This document shows, piece by piece, positions 13,330-26,057 of a DNA stretch of 64,000 nt (position 1 is its first letter; the number at the start of each line of letters is the position of its first letter). Location of the stretch: NCBI GenBank assembly GCA_029582155.1, contig CM055906.1, positions 18,648,437 through 18,712,436 on the forward strand, given 5' to 3'. Made by a program: the position numbers and the translations under genes. This stretch comes from Panopea generosa (Eukaryota; Mollusca; Bivalvia; Adapedonta; Hiatellidae). The notes below the pieces were generated by a model that worked only from the letters and a program-made list of their open reading frames with translations, had not been told where the DNA came from and searched no databases.

Positions 13330-15114
13330 ACAATATTGGATGTAATATTATGAGAGTTTGTAATAAAATGGCAATGAACTATATTTCTGAGCATCGTATA
13401 ATCATAAAGATTTACACCAAGCTTTGTACAGACTCTAAGACAATGAATGGATATTTTGACTTTCTCGTATATGACATATTCAAAAAGTGCTCCTGTACTT
13501 TGAAACGGCGGTGTTACTATTTCAGATATTTCGGATCGAGCAGTTTAATTAAACATGTAACGCTTGACATGGTGATACGAGTAGTGTTCGGGTAAAATAA
13601 AACTATGTCTGTGTTTTTGCTTGAATGCGTTCTATGCTCTCTCCTGAGATCATTTGATATATTGTTTCAGAAAAGAAGACATATTAGCCATCCCATTGAA
13701 ATTTAGTTTTTGTTTTACAGACCTACTGCGTTATGTTTCACAATCGCTCAACAACAAGTTCTCCTCCAACACAGAATCACTTTTAAAGTTGTTTCACCAC
13801 GTTGTAACTTATTTTACTTACTTTGCTCATTGAGAACATTATTAGTACTAATGATGTATTGATATTGCCTTTCGTGTGGCTTTGCCTTTTATACCCGATC
13901 TATATTCATTGTAAACTATACAAATTTTACCAACAACTGTTTGGCTCATTAACTGGCCATATCTACCAGTTAACAATAATATTGTTTTAAAATTAATTTC
14001 CCTTGGTATTATTTAGCATACACATTGGTCATAAACTATGATACATATGCAATATTTGACATGCATAGTATAAGCAGTCAATATATATATCACTGCCATT
14101 TGGCCAGTCCAACGTAATACATAATTCAATCTATATTTCCCTGTAATGTAGGTTAAAAGGTGAACTCTGTTCATAAGGTACAGCATAAGCGGAATACACT
14201 ATATATAGTTATGGACCATTAATATATACATGCACATATTATGACAATATATTGATGGTTATGTTTATACAGTTGGAGTTATATGTGATATTAACGTTTG
14301 CTCCAGTCTTGGTCATCCGAATGCTTTTTTTTTCTCTTTCATTTTTATTTCACTATTTTAAGGATATAGTGAAACGTCGAAAACAATATATTATTGGTGG
14401 TGAAAATATATAAATATACAAAACTTACAAAGAATGAGAGGGTTACGTGCAAGTCGTTGCTTTATATGTTGACATTGTAATGAGTGCGGTGGGATATTCC
14501 TCCTAGGCCCATAAACAATCATATATTATTTTCAAACAAGTACCGAGAGTTTGAAACTACAAAATAGGTTTTACTATTCATAATTTTTGTGGAGAACTAA
14601 AAGAGGATATGCGTAAAATTTAGTAAAATTAAATAGTCTGAAAAATACATGGATAACATGTACACATAAACTTTAAAATGTAAACCTATGATTAAATTTA
14701 GTTATGTCATAGTAAAATATTTGTAGTGATGCTTCTTAAAGGGAGACAAGCGGTCATTACCCACCCCACATATGCATTTTTTTAAAATTAACTAAAACAT
14801 ATTCTTTCTGTATTACACTAACATTTAATGTGTTTAAACCCTCCTGTAATCTGGTGGACACGACCGCTCGACAAATTCTGGTTCAAACTACACGTTTTGG
14901 TATAATTTATCAAATGTGTTCTGTACGCTGTTTGTTCTTAGTTACATGTAATTGAGAAACACTCCCTAAATATGTTGATATTTTTTTTCTATAGAGGCAA
15001 AAAGACAACTCGACCAAACACGTAACTACCTGTATCCGTAACGGATCATAAGAAAAATATTGCGAAATATTGAGAAATGGTAAAAGTAGTATAGATAATG
15101 GGGTGGTGGGATGG
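13329..15114. other. AT-rich non-coding DNA
   Basis: An 81-codon frame at 13350-13595 has no recognisable domain. Nothing else is supported. Confidence 0.5.
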
Positions 15115-15325
15115 TGGTGGTTGGCACACCTTTTTCGTCATCCAGATGTTGACCAACATTTGGATTAAATTGTTTTTCATCATAACAAGACAAACTGATT
15201 TTATCTATTTTGTAGCGTGATGTTATTGAGATATGACATTGTCCCCTAGAAAACAGGGGGTAGTAGTAAAAATCCGAATGTCGGCCAACATCTGAATGAC
15301 GAAAAAAGTGTGCCGAACCCCCATA
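15115..15325. mobile_element. Inverted-repeat element (palindromic MITE-like)
   Basis: Arms of about 48 bp at roughly 15115-15163 and 15277-15322 are inverted copies, about 85% identical by eye. They share CAACATCTGGATGACG (reverse complement of the left arm) against CAACATCTGAATGACG (right arm). The spacer is about 115 bp. A 126-codon minus-strand frame (15026-15406) crosses both arms and is explained by them; it has no known domain. Target-site duplications were not identified. Confidence 0.5.
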
Positions 15326-16214
15326 ATCTATACTACTCGTAAACTTCTGTTTGTATGTACAAAATGTCCCCTTTTCGTGTTTACAGAATTCCAAACCCCC
15401 ACCCATTTTTTATACTTACATTTTTATTTAAATTGATCCGTCGTCTTGACCAGTCATTTTAGTGCATTTGATTATGTCGGAATAGTTAGAGCTATGCCCC
15501 GTGATGTTTTGTTATATGATGAATATTGCTTTGTAAACACTGTAGCACATTTAATGTTATTGGATCGAGACTACACTTGGTCAGGATGCTATTGACCATA
15601 AGTGTTCTTGAACCGGTCTTATTGAACCACTTAATATGGTTATCAAATGACGATAATTGATCCCTTGTAAAAATTGTAACATCAAGTGTAACAATATTGT
15701 TACATTAATTAATTTTAATTTATTGTGACCAGACTTGGACAAAATGTAAAGCTCACAGTAATTGTTCTTTCGTTTGTTTTCTAAAAAAAGTACTAATTCA
15801 TTTAATCACGAATCTGGGATGAGAAATAATTATTTCATACTGATAAAATGACACATACATGTATCTTTATCCAAGTTTTTTATCAAATAACTCAAGTTAT
15901 TTTTTTTTTATTGATTTAATATTAAGTATGTTAAAATCCAATAAAAGAGTGATCAATTAAAGCACTTATAAAATACCATATAAATGCACAGAAACCAGTA
16001 TAGAAACATACGCGCTACAAACTAGCACCACAATTACTATTTCCAAAAACGTATCATGGATATATCATCCTAGTTACTTGACGTTTGAGATACATGTTTT
16101 ATTAAGAATAACACATTTTGAATATATTTTGCAATGAAACAATAGCGTTTTCTATTAAAGCAACATATCATACAGTTAGAGGTTCGTTGTGTGCAGTAAG
16201 CATTATATATCGGC
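15326..16214. other. AT-rich non-coding DNA
   Basis: I see no supported feature in this stretch. Confidence 0.5.
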
Positions 16215-16268
16215 GACTAATTACACTCAATCTGTACGTGTTAAGTACAGGTTGAGTGCAGTTTAGTT
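16215..16268. other. Compact hairpin
   Basis: ACTCAATCTGTAC (16225-16237) pairs with GTACAGGTTGAGT (16245-16257) across a 7-nt loop, with one G:U pair in RNA. Pairing resumes outward, GACTAA against TTAGTT, after a small internal loop. The total is about 54 nt. It could be a structured RNA such as a small pre-miRNA or the relic of a palindromic element. Sequence alone does not decide. Confidence 0.35.
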
Positions 16269-19200
16269 ACAGGTCTTGACTTCAACCAGCACGTAATTTA
16301 ATCGTGTGGAATTTGCTCTTGACTGTCTGGCAGCATTTATAATGGAAGATGATTATCAATTACTTTTTCAATTAGGAGAATCACCATCAGGCGATTCAAG
16401 GAACATCTAAATTGAACATCTGTATCGATTATACATAGTAAAGAATCTGTTTTCTTTAATCAAGAGTTTAGTTCTGCAAATCATATTGAACATATTATAG
16501 CAAACCGCGCATGGCCAATATAAATCAATTTTATGTCGATTTTATTGTCTGTTTTATATTTACTTTTTTCTATTTTTAATATTATGTTCACTTAATAATA
16601 CGGAAAAGTGTTACAGAACAGCATTTTTTAAAATCTAAATGGAGTAATAAGTTATACTTTTTTCGTTTACGACAGTTGATGTTAATTAAAACAACGGTTA
16701 TGCATTGAATCAGTCCGTTACGAGTTCCACTGTGACCGCTGGAAATTAACATCATAATGTATAATATTTATTTAATGGATGAATAATGTGTCAGTGATGT
16801 GACGAATCTCAAAATAAAGTTAACTCTTCATTCCAGAATTAAATTTAAATTTATATTAGTTAAACTATTCTAGTCAGTGTCTTAGAACTGGTATATACAC
16901 ATGTATTATATATGACAACCTTTATGCAATAAGTTGTAAATTTGTTCCAAAATGACATAAGCATAACCATATTATACGTATAATACATGTACCATATAAG
17001 AATAATAAACAGCTTCTTGTGGGCTATAAAATTTCACCTTAGTGGAATGTTACACATGTAATGCAAATACATGCATATGCATCGATAGTTACCACGGCAT
17101 AATTGCTTAACAGATATGTGGAATGAATGACTTGCATTTTGATATTAAAGTTATAAATTACTTCGTATAAATATAGGTACTATACTTTGCTATAGATCTT
17201 CCGCTGATAAATTGCCAGGATGATATAGACATATTTTTGTTTCGTTCCGTGTGTTATTTCAATTCAGGGGACATTCTATTATAACTAATATATATTTTAA
17301 TTGATATACATATTCTATTAATATATTGTCATAAACTACGTTTGTCACATTAACTGTCATTGACTATTAAGTTCGTACATCTATATTAATGTCTCCTTAT
17401 ACTTTTATAGTGCAAGAAAGGGAGGATACATATGTACTATAAAATGTATAGCTGCTTAAGACTTTATATAGCATCTTGAAATCAATTATCTATATTTGCT
17501 TGGTAGATTCAGGTATCTGTTTTTATTATGAGAAAAATATGAAATTGCCATTTAATACATTAGAAAAGAGTAACATTATAATCATTCTATACTGTAAGCC
17601 TGAAGGCAGACAATGTAACTATATGACATATCTGATAACAATGGAAGTTCTCTGATAATTATGAGGCATATATAGGAAAGAAGACATGGCATCTTATGTA
17701 TAGTGGAATACCTATGGGAAATTCGAAACAAATCAGTTGCTGCACATACAAAAACAATATCAGTTTTACAAATAATTAATCAATATGTGTTGTTTGCAGC
17801 TGTAATTAAATCATGGGACCAAAGATAACGTAGCCGCTATAATTATTACGGTTAACATAATCTACAGACAGAACAAACATGTTAAGTTATGAACTTCACC
17901 TTGGAAATGTTTTCATGATTAAACTAGAGATCTACTTGAGAGCACCCTCTTACAAACAGAACATTTTAAGTAGTTGTGTAAAGAGATATTGTAGACAAGA
18001 AGTACGTTATTTTAACGATAAATGGTGTACATTTATTGAAATTTAATTGAATATAATTTAATTGCCCTTCAACATGATTTCATTGCGGGAATACGAGGAG
18101 TTTATTTATATTTTAAAGGAAACAAAGCGAGATTTTGATGTTCCATCTTGTACTGTACTAATAAATATATCTGTCAATTCCAATACAGTCAGCTCTATTG
18201 TGCGTTATATTCTTCCACTGTGTAAGTAAATTAGCTGTCTGATAAGGTAATAGAAACTGGAGCGGATTATCATTTCAGCTTCAATGCAAGAAACAAAGGT
18301 CACTGTTAAGGTTAAGTGATATATATGGAAACGATAAAGTCCCTGTGAACTGAAGGCCATACGTAATAGTTTCAACATTAGAATATTGCGTCTTGATATA
18401 GCTAACATATACTGAATATGGATTATATATGAACCAAATTGAAAGTTATCTGCGAGCAGAGAAAACAAAACTTTGGCACGCAATAGACAGCATATAACTA
18501 TGTGTGATCTTAACACGAGAATATTCAAAACAGGAACCAGACGTCCAAGAACGTATACATTTGTATTATCATATTTTAGCCTTATAATGGTATCAGAATT
18601 ATTTCACGTCTATGAATATTAGTATATTACTACATTGTAGATATTATAGCAGATTTAAATAGCATTAATTACATAACTCAGTTAAAAACATTCAATTTAA
18701 TAGTACATATTAGAATTAAAAATAGAATGCAGATATACACGTGCACCATGACTTTGTCTCCAATCGATGTTGATAAACTTAAACTGTTCTTATATGACAA
18801 TGATCAAAGAAAGAACTGAATCAAATGAAGTAAAGAGAGAACATATGCCAGCTATGGGTTACAATTAAATATAGCTATAAGAAACATATGATATACGAGC
18901 TTTTTCATACACACATTTTTTTTATTGAAAAATTGTGTTACGTATATAAGTACATTTTAGTTCATTTTTCGCATTTATAAATGCCCATTGTCTGGTATTT
19001 CAGGCTATAAATATATAACTAATGTACCTTTTAGTAAAATCCAGAACCTGATATCGCCCGAATAAAGTATATTAACCCCTAATGAAAAAGCAGAGAATAC
19101 TATGCCTGTCCCACAATTAACGGCAGTTAACGGCAATTGGCCGCTTTAGTAAACTGTAACGTCATTCTCACTTTCAGTTGAAGCAGCTGACCAGCCAACG

Positions 19201-19440
19201 TGCTGAAAAAAGGCTTTCCCCAACATCGCTTTTTAACGGACCAAATCGGGAAATCTGTCTCTGTTCTATGTACATGTTATTTTTTTTTCTGAATATTTAT
19301 TTGTTGACATTTTAATTGCAAAAATTTAATTCATATTTTAAATATTGTCTTTAAACGATTAATATATAAATAATAAATGAATCATAATTACTCACAATAA
19401 CTTTGATAACTCTGCGGCAAACATATTATTTACTACCCTT
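16269..19440. other. AT-rich non-coding DNA
   Basis: No gene is supported. The 107-codon minus frame at 18205-18528 has no family resemblance or splice context. Confidence 0.5.
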
Positions 19441-20199
19441 TTCTAAACTGGAAAGTGTTCATTTATAGTGACAGTCTCAAAAGGTTCAAGTTTGATGACA
19501 TGTTTATAACTGGATTTCACTGTAAATGGATAACATGCAATACAATTCAAAGAAAGAGTCCATGAATCTTGAAGGAGATCCCTGGTAGGATTTTCGTAAT
19601 GTAATTCCTATACAAACGTATAACATTTGTTCGAACAATAACATGACAGTTCCTGTTTATATCCGTTATTGGAACAACTAATAGTGGAACAGCTAGTTCA
19701 AACTTGGATAAAAAAATGGGATTAAAATGGAACATTCAATAAAATCACGATAATTCAATTGCGTACAACTTGTTATTACAACTTGAAATCCAAGTAAATC
19801 AAGAGAAAGTAGCTCTCGTTTATCATTCATAGAACAATAAAAACTATTTGGAACGGTTGTGACCATGAAACCACTATCAATAAGGGCAGTAACAGAAATA
19901 TTCTCTCAAGTAACATCATCCTGGCTTGTAGAACCAACTCAACGTTCAAAAATATCTGTTTTGGCCTGAAGTATGTTTATCTTTCCCTGACTTGCCATTG
20001 GCAGCGGTTACTCATTTGGTTGATCTCTTTCTTGGACATAGCCTCTGCCTCTGCCTCTGTGATTTGCTCTGTTGTTGGTGTTGTGGAATCCTCTGTTGTT
20101 ATTGTTATTGTCTTTATAACGGCCTCTTTTGTTGTTGTTGTACTGACCACTATAGGTGTTGTACTGAGTCTGAGGTTGCTGACTGTTCCTCTGTGACAT
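19441..20199 (-). pseudogene. Gag-Pol relic: Gag tail and aspartic protease
   Basis: Read on the minus strand, a Q/N-rich then RGRGRG-rich segment (20199 to 20008) resembles the basic C-terminal tail of a retrotransposon Gag. It is followed, with in-frame stops and at least one frameshift, by a retropepsin-like stretch. ALIDSG (Asp-Ser-Gly codons at 19870-19878) corresponds to the catalytic D[ST]G. Further on, HVIVRTNVI (about 19618-19645) corresponds to the conserved IVGTNVI-type motif, with Gly replaced by Arg. Downstream residues such as VKSSYKHVIKLEPFETV fit the post-protease linker. No reverse transcriptase follows, so this is a dead fragment, probably of a Ty3/gypsy-like element. The Gag assignment is weaker than the protease assignment, because CAA/AAC repeats keep more than one frame open there. 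Confidence 0.55.
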
Positions 20200-20239
20200 T
20201 TTATTAAAATATCAGCGATAATAGCTGGTAAACACATGT

Positions 20240-21323
20240 TTTTGACGATAAACGACGGTATTTTGCACCAAATGTGATCTAGATATTCACAAATGCTACT
20301 AAATAATACAATTATACCAGTTGTTTATTGAATTTAAGTGGTAAAACTATCTGTTTATGCAGCTTTATATAGCGCTAGTAAATGTATGTAAAACAACATC
20401 ACATGACATAAAAGATAGCTTAAAATAATCTACTTCGAATGAGAGAAATAAGTGAAAAATAGATCCGATTGGTAATAACAAAATTGCCTTCAGATGAATC
20501 GTATTATGAATATAGATTACGTCCGGTCAGTTGGCTCTTTGGACTATTTTATTTAATAGTGTAAGGTTAAGATGTTAGAATTAACCTTGAAAAAAAATAA
20601 TTATCTTGTGGAATGAAGAACAGATCATACGTGTTGGTTTGAAATACTTAGAATCTCAGAAGACATATTATAAGAAGTTTTATTTGCAAATCCATATTTA
20701 AAATATGTTTATGCATCTCACGAATCATATAGTAAAACACATATGTTTAAATAGAAGGTTGTTAAGAATAAACCATTAAAACTTCATATACATATATATC
20801 CTTAATATGACAAGATAATATATACTGAACGGAACAGCTAACCGCCACTTTTGTATTTTAGTATCTTTGTCAAAATATTGAGTAGCGATATCAAAATATC
20901 TACGCCATAAACAGACAATTATGTAAACTATGGATTTTACATAACAATATTTTTTCTTATTCAAGTTCAAATTGCAAGGAAACTGCTCCAGTACGTTTTG
21001 AGAAAAAAAACATAAAATGTCAGGTACGTAAGATATCAGGTGAAGCGTTAGCTGATCCGTTTAGTATATATACGTTTATTGATTAGATGTAATTCAGAAC
21101 AGTCTCGTCATCACCAATTAGGACATATACATACTAAATAACATTTTCTCTCAATGTCTGGAAGCTTAATTACCTATGGTAGTCAGATATTTCGCATTAC
21201 GGAGATGCCATCATAGGATACAATGCATGCCTTAATTACATCTATATGTACCCATCATACAAGTTGAACGCTTTCGTTCAATTAATTTAAAAGATGTTTT
21301 ACTAAAGAGAACACAAATGTACG
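20240..21323. other. AT-rich non-coding DNA
   Basis: I see no supported feature. A 64-codon minus frame near 20776-20970 is AT-driven. Confidence 0.5.
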
Positions 21324-22260
21324 CAAGGGCCGTAATTAATTAAGGTTGTTTCTAAAACGTGTAAGAGGGGTATTATAAAAGTTGTTTCTGAAACCTGATC
21401 GAGAAACGTAATTAATATTGTTTCTAAAAGGGATGTAAGACTGTAATTAAGTTTGCTTTTAAAACGTGACGGGGTCGTAATTCAGATTGTTTCTAAAATA
21501 TGACGTAGGGCCGTAATTAAAGTTGTTTTTAAAACGTGATCGAGGGCCGTAATTAAAATTGTTTTTAAAACGTAATCGAGGGCCGTAATTTAATTGTTTT
21601 TAAAACGTGATCGAGGGCCGTAATTAAAGTTGTTTTTAAAACATGATCGAGGGATGTTATTACGTTTGTTTCTTAACCGTGAGGGAGGGCCGTAATTCAA
21701 TTTGTTTATAAAACATGATGGAGAGGCGTTATTAATATTGTTTCTAAAAAATTATAAAGGACCATATTTTAGGTTATTTTTCAAATGTGACCAAAGGCCG
21801 TAATTAAGAGTGCATTTAAAATGTGATTGTGGGCGTAAATAAGTTTATTTTTAAATTATGAAGCAGATCTGTTTTTAAGTTTGTTTCTAAATTGCGATGG
21901 AGGGCGGTAATAAAGATTGCTTTTAAATTGTGATATAGGGCCGTAATTGGATTTGTTTCTAAATTGTACTATAGAGCAGATATTAGGATTTATTTATGAT
22001 TCGAGAGAAGGTCGTTATCAAGAAAGTTTTAAATTATACAAGAGGACTGTAATTAACGAACGGTTGCTAAGAGATTACAAGTGATTGCCGTAATTAAGTT
22101 TGTTTCTATATTACAAGAAAGAATTGTAATTAAGTTTTTATTCAAAATTGTAATAGACGACCGTTATTATAGATACAGTTGGTGATGTTTCTAAAGTGTA
22201 AGAGAGGGCCGTAATTATGTGGGCTTGTTTTAAATTGTTATTAATGGGTGACCGTTATTA
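21324..22260. repeat. 36-bp tandem repeat built on GGCCGTAATTAA
   Basis: About 25 degenerate units follow the pattern GGGCCGTAATTAA, then a GTTGTTTCTAAAA-like segment, then a variable TGATCGA-like segment. Spacing between CCGTAATT motifs is 36, 36 and 35 bp in the best-preserved part (21511, 21547, 21583, 21618). The array decays towards 22260. It is not coding, because units carry stops and vary in length. Confidence 0.85.
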
Positions 22261-22291
22261 AAGGGAATATATAAACTTTAAATTGAAAAAA

Positions 22292-22345
22292 AAAATGTTT
22301 AAGCCGATTTTATTTAAAAAACAAAACAAACGGCTTAAACATTTT
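22292..22345. repeat. Perfect 15-bp inverted repeat
   Basis: AAAATGTTTAAGCCG (22292-22306) and CGGCTTAAACATTTT (22331-22345) are perfect complements around a 24-nt AT-rich loop. The hairpin lies just after the end of the 36-bp array. Function is unknown; it may be a relic of an inverted insertion. Confidence 0.6.
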
Positions 22346-22640
22346 CCCCACCTTACCATGCTTATATATACCCACTGATTTTGTTATAGAAAAAGAAGAC
22401 TTATTCAAATATGCTTAACTTATATTTTAAAAAGGTATCCTTACTTGGTTTACGCGCCTTTGTTAGACTAAACTTTATTTCCCGCCTTCATATTTTGTGG
22501 CGTATTAAGTGAGTCACGTGATTTCATTATGATTTCAATTTAAACAGTTGTACAGGGTTACATGAAGTAAAACGTGTTTCACGTAAGTTCGAATGCAATG
22601 CGAATGTCATCAAGCAGTATACTCCCTGTAACGTCGCCTT

Positions 22641-22884
22641 CCGATTGTGAGATACGCTATAATTAAGATTGTTTTGAAATTGTAAGAGAAACCGTAATTA
22701 AGTTTATTTCTTCAGTGTTAATAATAAAGTACCGTAATTAAGGTCGCTTATACAGTGTAAGATCGGGCCGATTGCAAGATGCATATATATTATAACTTTA
22801 GTTTGTATAACTTGATGGACTATCAAAAACAGCACTCAATACTGACTTTCCCAAAGATACGAACTTGAAAGCGATTGATGAAAT
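22641..22884 (+). repeat. Duplicated block, copy 1
   Basis: This block matches 24452-24686 almost base for base, from CCGATTGT to GCGATTGATGAAAT. It includes GATCGGGCCGATTGCAAGATG and contains diverged CCGTAATTAAG units of the nearby 36-bp array. The two copies lie about 1.8 kb apart in direct orientation. Confidence 0.85.
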
Positions 22885-22984
22885 AACAGACCTTCATTCG
22901 CAATGGACCAAAATGAAATTATAATAATTGAAATATTCAATAAGTTATACTATTTAAACGATTCAATGGCAATCACAACAACAA

Positions 22985-23575
22985 TAATACGCCCTTACAA
23001 ATATTAACCAATTACGTTATTACCTTTATAAGGCACTTATTAAAAAGAAAGAAAGAAAACGCTGTAACGAATATAAAAAAGATAAAGACATTGAATAAAA
23101 ATAAATCTAATAAAAGTAATAATATTACTTATGAAGCTTTTTTATGATTAATTTTCTTATTGTAAATCTACCAAACGCAACAAGTGCTAATGCTGAGACA
23201 TTTTGTAACTTTTATGATTTTTATTCAATACACTGTTTTTTTGTACAACTCGATATGACAATTACTGTGTTAGAAATCGAAAAAAAAGGTATAAAGTTTA
23301 AAGACAAACTAAGTGATCTACTTTTAAATGAAAATTTTATTGAATCTTGTGATATATTGGCTTCATATCTTGTCAATATTTTTGACAGTATTTTTAAATC
23401 TGGTCACTTTCCTGAAAATTAGTCAGAAGCAGGTATGGTACCTAATTATAAGGGGTAAAAGCTTAATAAGTTGTTTATCTAAAATATTAACAGCTATTTT
23501 AAATAAAATAATTAATTCTTGGATATTAAATAATAACAGTATTGTGAGTGACAATGTCATTTAAATTTATTTTTT
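22985..23575 (+). pseudogene. LINE reverse-transcriptase relic
   Basis: A plus-strand frame reads with the typical pre-catalytic pattern of non-LTR reverse transcriptases. LASYLVNIFDSIFKSGHFPE is followed by a stop at the place where these proteins have W. A diverged MVPNYKG stands where the basic VPIYKKG-type motif is expected. After a frameshift come LISCLSKILTAILNKIINSW and NSIVSDN. The upstream K/E-rich stretch (LIKKKERKRC) resembles the region before the RT domain. Stops and a frameshift make it dead, and the catalytic YADD region is absent. It is probably a CR1/L2- or RTE-like LINE, but the clade is not decided. Confidence 0.7.
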
Positions 23576-24451
23576 TATAAAACAAAATAAGCCTCCTCGG
23601 GAATAGCCATCACGTATAGGGTACCTTAACTCGTTTCAAAAAATATTTTATATATATAATCTATAATAATAATAATATGTATGCTGAAAGATTGTGTTGT
23701 TTTGTTTTTCAAAAGCACAACTTTTACTAAATATACAGGCTTGTATTCACGGCAAAGTTTTCAATAACAAAACATTCAAGATACGGCAATTTTGATAATT
23801 TTAAGATGGCTGTGACGTCAAATTCACCTTAGCTCACCTGATATTGCAGACACCATGATACAGTACACTATACATGGTCGTAATATTCAAGACCTAAAGG
23901 GAAATATTAACATCGTGTTTGACGCTTGACTATTTCTCTTCACTTCATGTCAGCCATGCCTTAAAAACGGTACATGTATGTTTATATAAACGAGCTTGTA
24001 TATAATAAAATGGTAGATTTTATGGCGTCATTGCTTTATCTTTTATAGTATCATGTGTTAAATTATATGTTTTTATTTACGCAATAATGCGGAAACAATG
24101 TTACAGAACATCATGTTTTAATACACAAGTGCCCATCGGGGAACAATTTCATCGTCTACGACGGTTACTTTTTATTTTTTACAATAAAGCAAAACAAAAT
24201 TTCCATTATCCAAGTTCGGCTGGGACTGTGTGTAAATAAATTCATATATTAGCAATGTAAAGTAATAGAAATGAGATGTTTGATTGGTGTTACAAGTCAA
24301 ATGTCAACAAAATCATTTCAAAATATGATACAAAAAGTAAAATAAACTTGTCTATGTCTAGGCGGTATTTGTATATAAATATATTGATAATGTTTTTTTT
24401 ATGTTAGAACTTTAAAAACGAATATTTCACCTAAGTATGTGTTATTGCATT

Positions 24452-24686
24452 CCGATTGTATGATAGGCTGTAATTAAGATTGTTTTGAAATTGTAAGAGA
24501 AATTGTAATTAAGTTTATTTCTTCAGTGTAAGTAATAAAGTACCGTAATTAAGGTTGCTTTTACAGTGTAAGATCGGGCCGATTGCAAGATGCATTTATA
24601 TTATAACGTTTGTTTAATGGACTCTCAAAAACAGCACTCAGTACTGACTTTCGCAAAGATACGAACTCGAGAGCGATTGATGAAAT
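24452..24686 (+). repeat. Duplicated block, copy 2
   Basis: This is the second copy of the block at 22641-22884, with scattered substitutions and small indels. The segment between the copies contains the LINE relic. Confidence 0.85.
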
Positions 24687-24978
24687 ATGTATGTGTTATT
24701 GTATGTAAATTATGTATATTTGAGTTGAAAAGAAAGTCTGATTTAAAACATTAAATGATATTAATTCAAAGCAAATAGTAGATTGAATATATTGATTTTA
24801 AGTAAGAACTGTTCAAACGAATATTTCACATAAATATATTTTATTGTATGTATGTTATGTATAGTTCAGTTGAAAAGGTCTGATTTAAAACATTAAACGA
24901 ATATTAATTTAAATCAAATATTATATTTAATATCTGATATTAAGTTAGAACTGTTCAAACGAATATTTCACATGAGTA

Positions 24979-24980
<2 letters not shown>
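24687..24980 (+). repeat. Tandem duplication of about 148 bp
   Basis: Two consecutive copies share GTCTGATTTAAAACATTAAA and GAACTGTTCAAACGAATATT at an offset of about 148 bp. A partial earlier copy may exist near 24400-24450. The sequence is AT-rich and non-coding. Confidence 0.7.

Positions 24981-24983
<3 letters not shown>

Positions 24984-25010
<27 letters not shown>
24984..25010. repeat. (AT)n microsatellite
   Basis: A pure AT dinucleotide run of about 27 bp. Confidence 0.9.
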
Positions 25011-26055
25011 GATAACATCTGATTTTCAGACAAACTTTAGATAAATATTAATATAAAACAGATTGAATATATGATGTTTTCTATGTGGTCAATAGAAACT
25101 GTTAAGAAAAACAGGGTGTTGACGTTTCGTGCCAGCTGCGCGGGATCTATGTCATGCTAGAATTATTTACCTCTCAATAACACCACCCAATTGTTCTAAT
25201 GAAATGGACTCAAGCGTGAGACCTATTGAACTTCACAGACGAGACAAAATAAATAAGTATAAAATAATAAAAAAAGTATAAAACATCCGTTAGCCTACCT
25301 TGCCAGAAGCCATCATAGATAATATACTGAAACACATATTTCTGTATTTAAACTAAAAGTAAATACCAATCTGGATGATTTAATCGTGTAAAAAAATGTA
25401 TATAAGTTTAGATGATGGTTAATCATGATTTAATGGTATGTTTTTTATTAACCAAACAATGGCTAGTACTGAGATAATATGCTGGTAATTCGATAGTGTG
25501 ACAGCTGTAATTGAATGATTGTATAGTAACTGTTTACAATGTATGTTTTAAATGTCTCACACAACAATTAATTTTGTACTGTTCTACATACAGAGAAATG
25601 CACCAATGGTTCTACATGTATAAGTGCATTACTCCCATAGATAGTCTTCTTTTGGTCAAATTATGCAGAAAAAAACATGACGTTGACAAAGTTGCTTTTT
25701 CAGTTTCGATTGTTTAGCACCACTTCATTTTTTACAATTTTTTCCATTTGTTGCAGTGCATCACTTCGCATATTTAATCTGTTATAGCTTCATCAAACTG
25801 TTCCCAATGTCATCCAATCTTGGCAGAAATTGTGAAAATATTCCAATGTTCCCACAGTGAAATATGACATTTAATGCATTTTCAACAAAATAATTACCGA
25901 ACCGCTTTACACCGCTCTTATTTCTTGGGTGAAAGGATCTTGCTACAGTCATGTAACGGAGGTGAAACCTTGAAACATGAACTCGACGTACTCAGTTTAA
26001 CATTTTAATAATACATTAGTCGTGGCTCATTCAATTAATTGTTTTTCCTATTGCA
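25011..26055. other. Non-coding DNA with a repeat shared across the Tc1 site
   Basis: No gene is supported. A segment of about 75 bp starting AATCATGATTTAATGG near 25424 recurs near 27961 on the other side of the transposon and includes CTAGTACTGAGAT in both copies. Confidence 0.5.
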
Positions 26056-26057
26056 CG

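Noticed and set aside
15026..15406. 126-codon minus-strand frame
   Set aside because: It spans an inverted repeat, and its internal similarity is explained by the two arms. No domain is seen.
18205..18528. 107-codon minus-strand frame
   Set aside because: AT-driven, with no motif, no splice context and no repeat or family signal.
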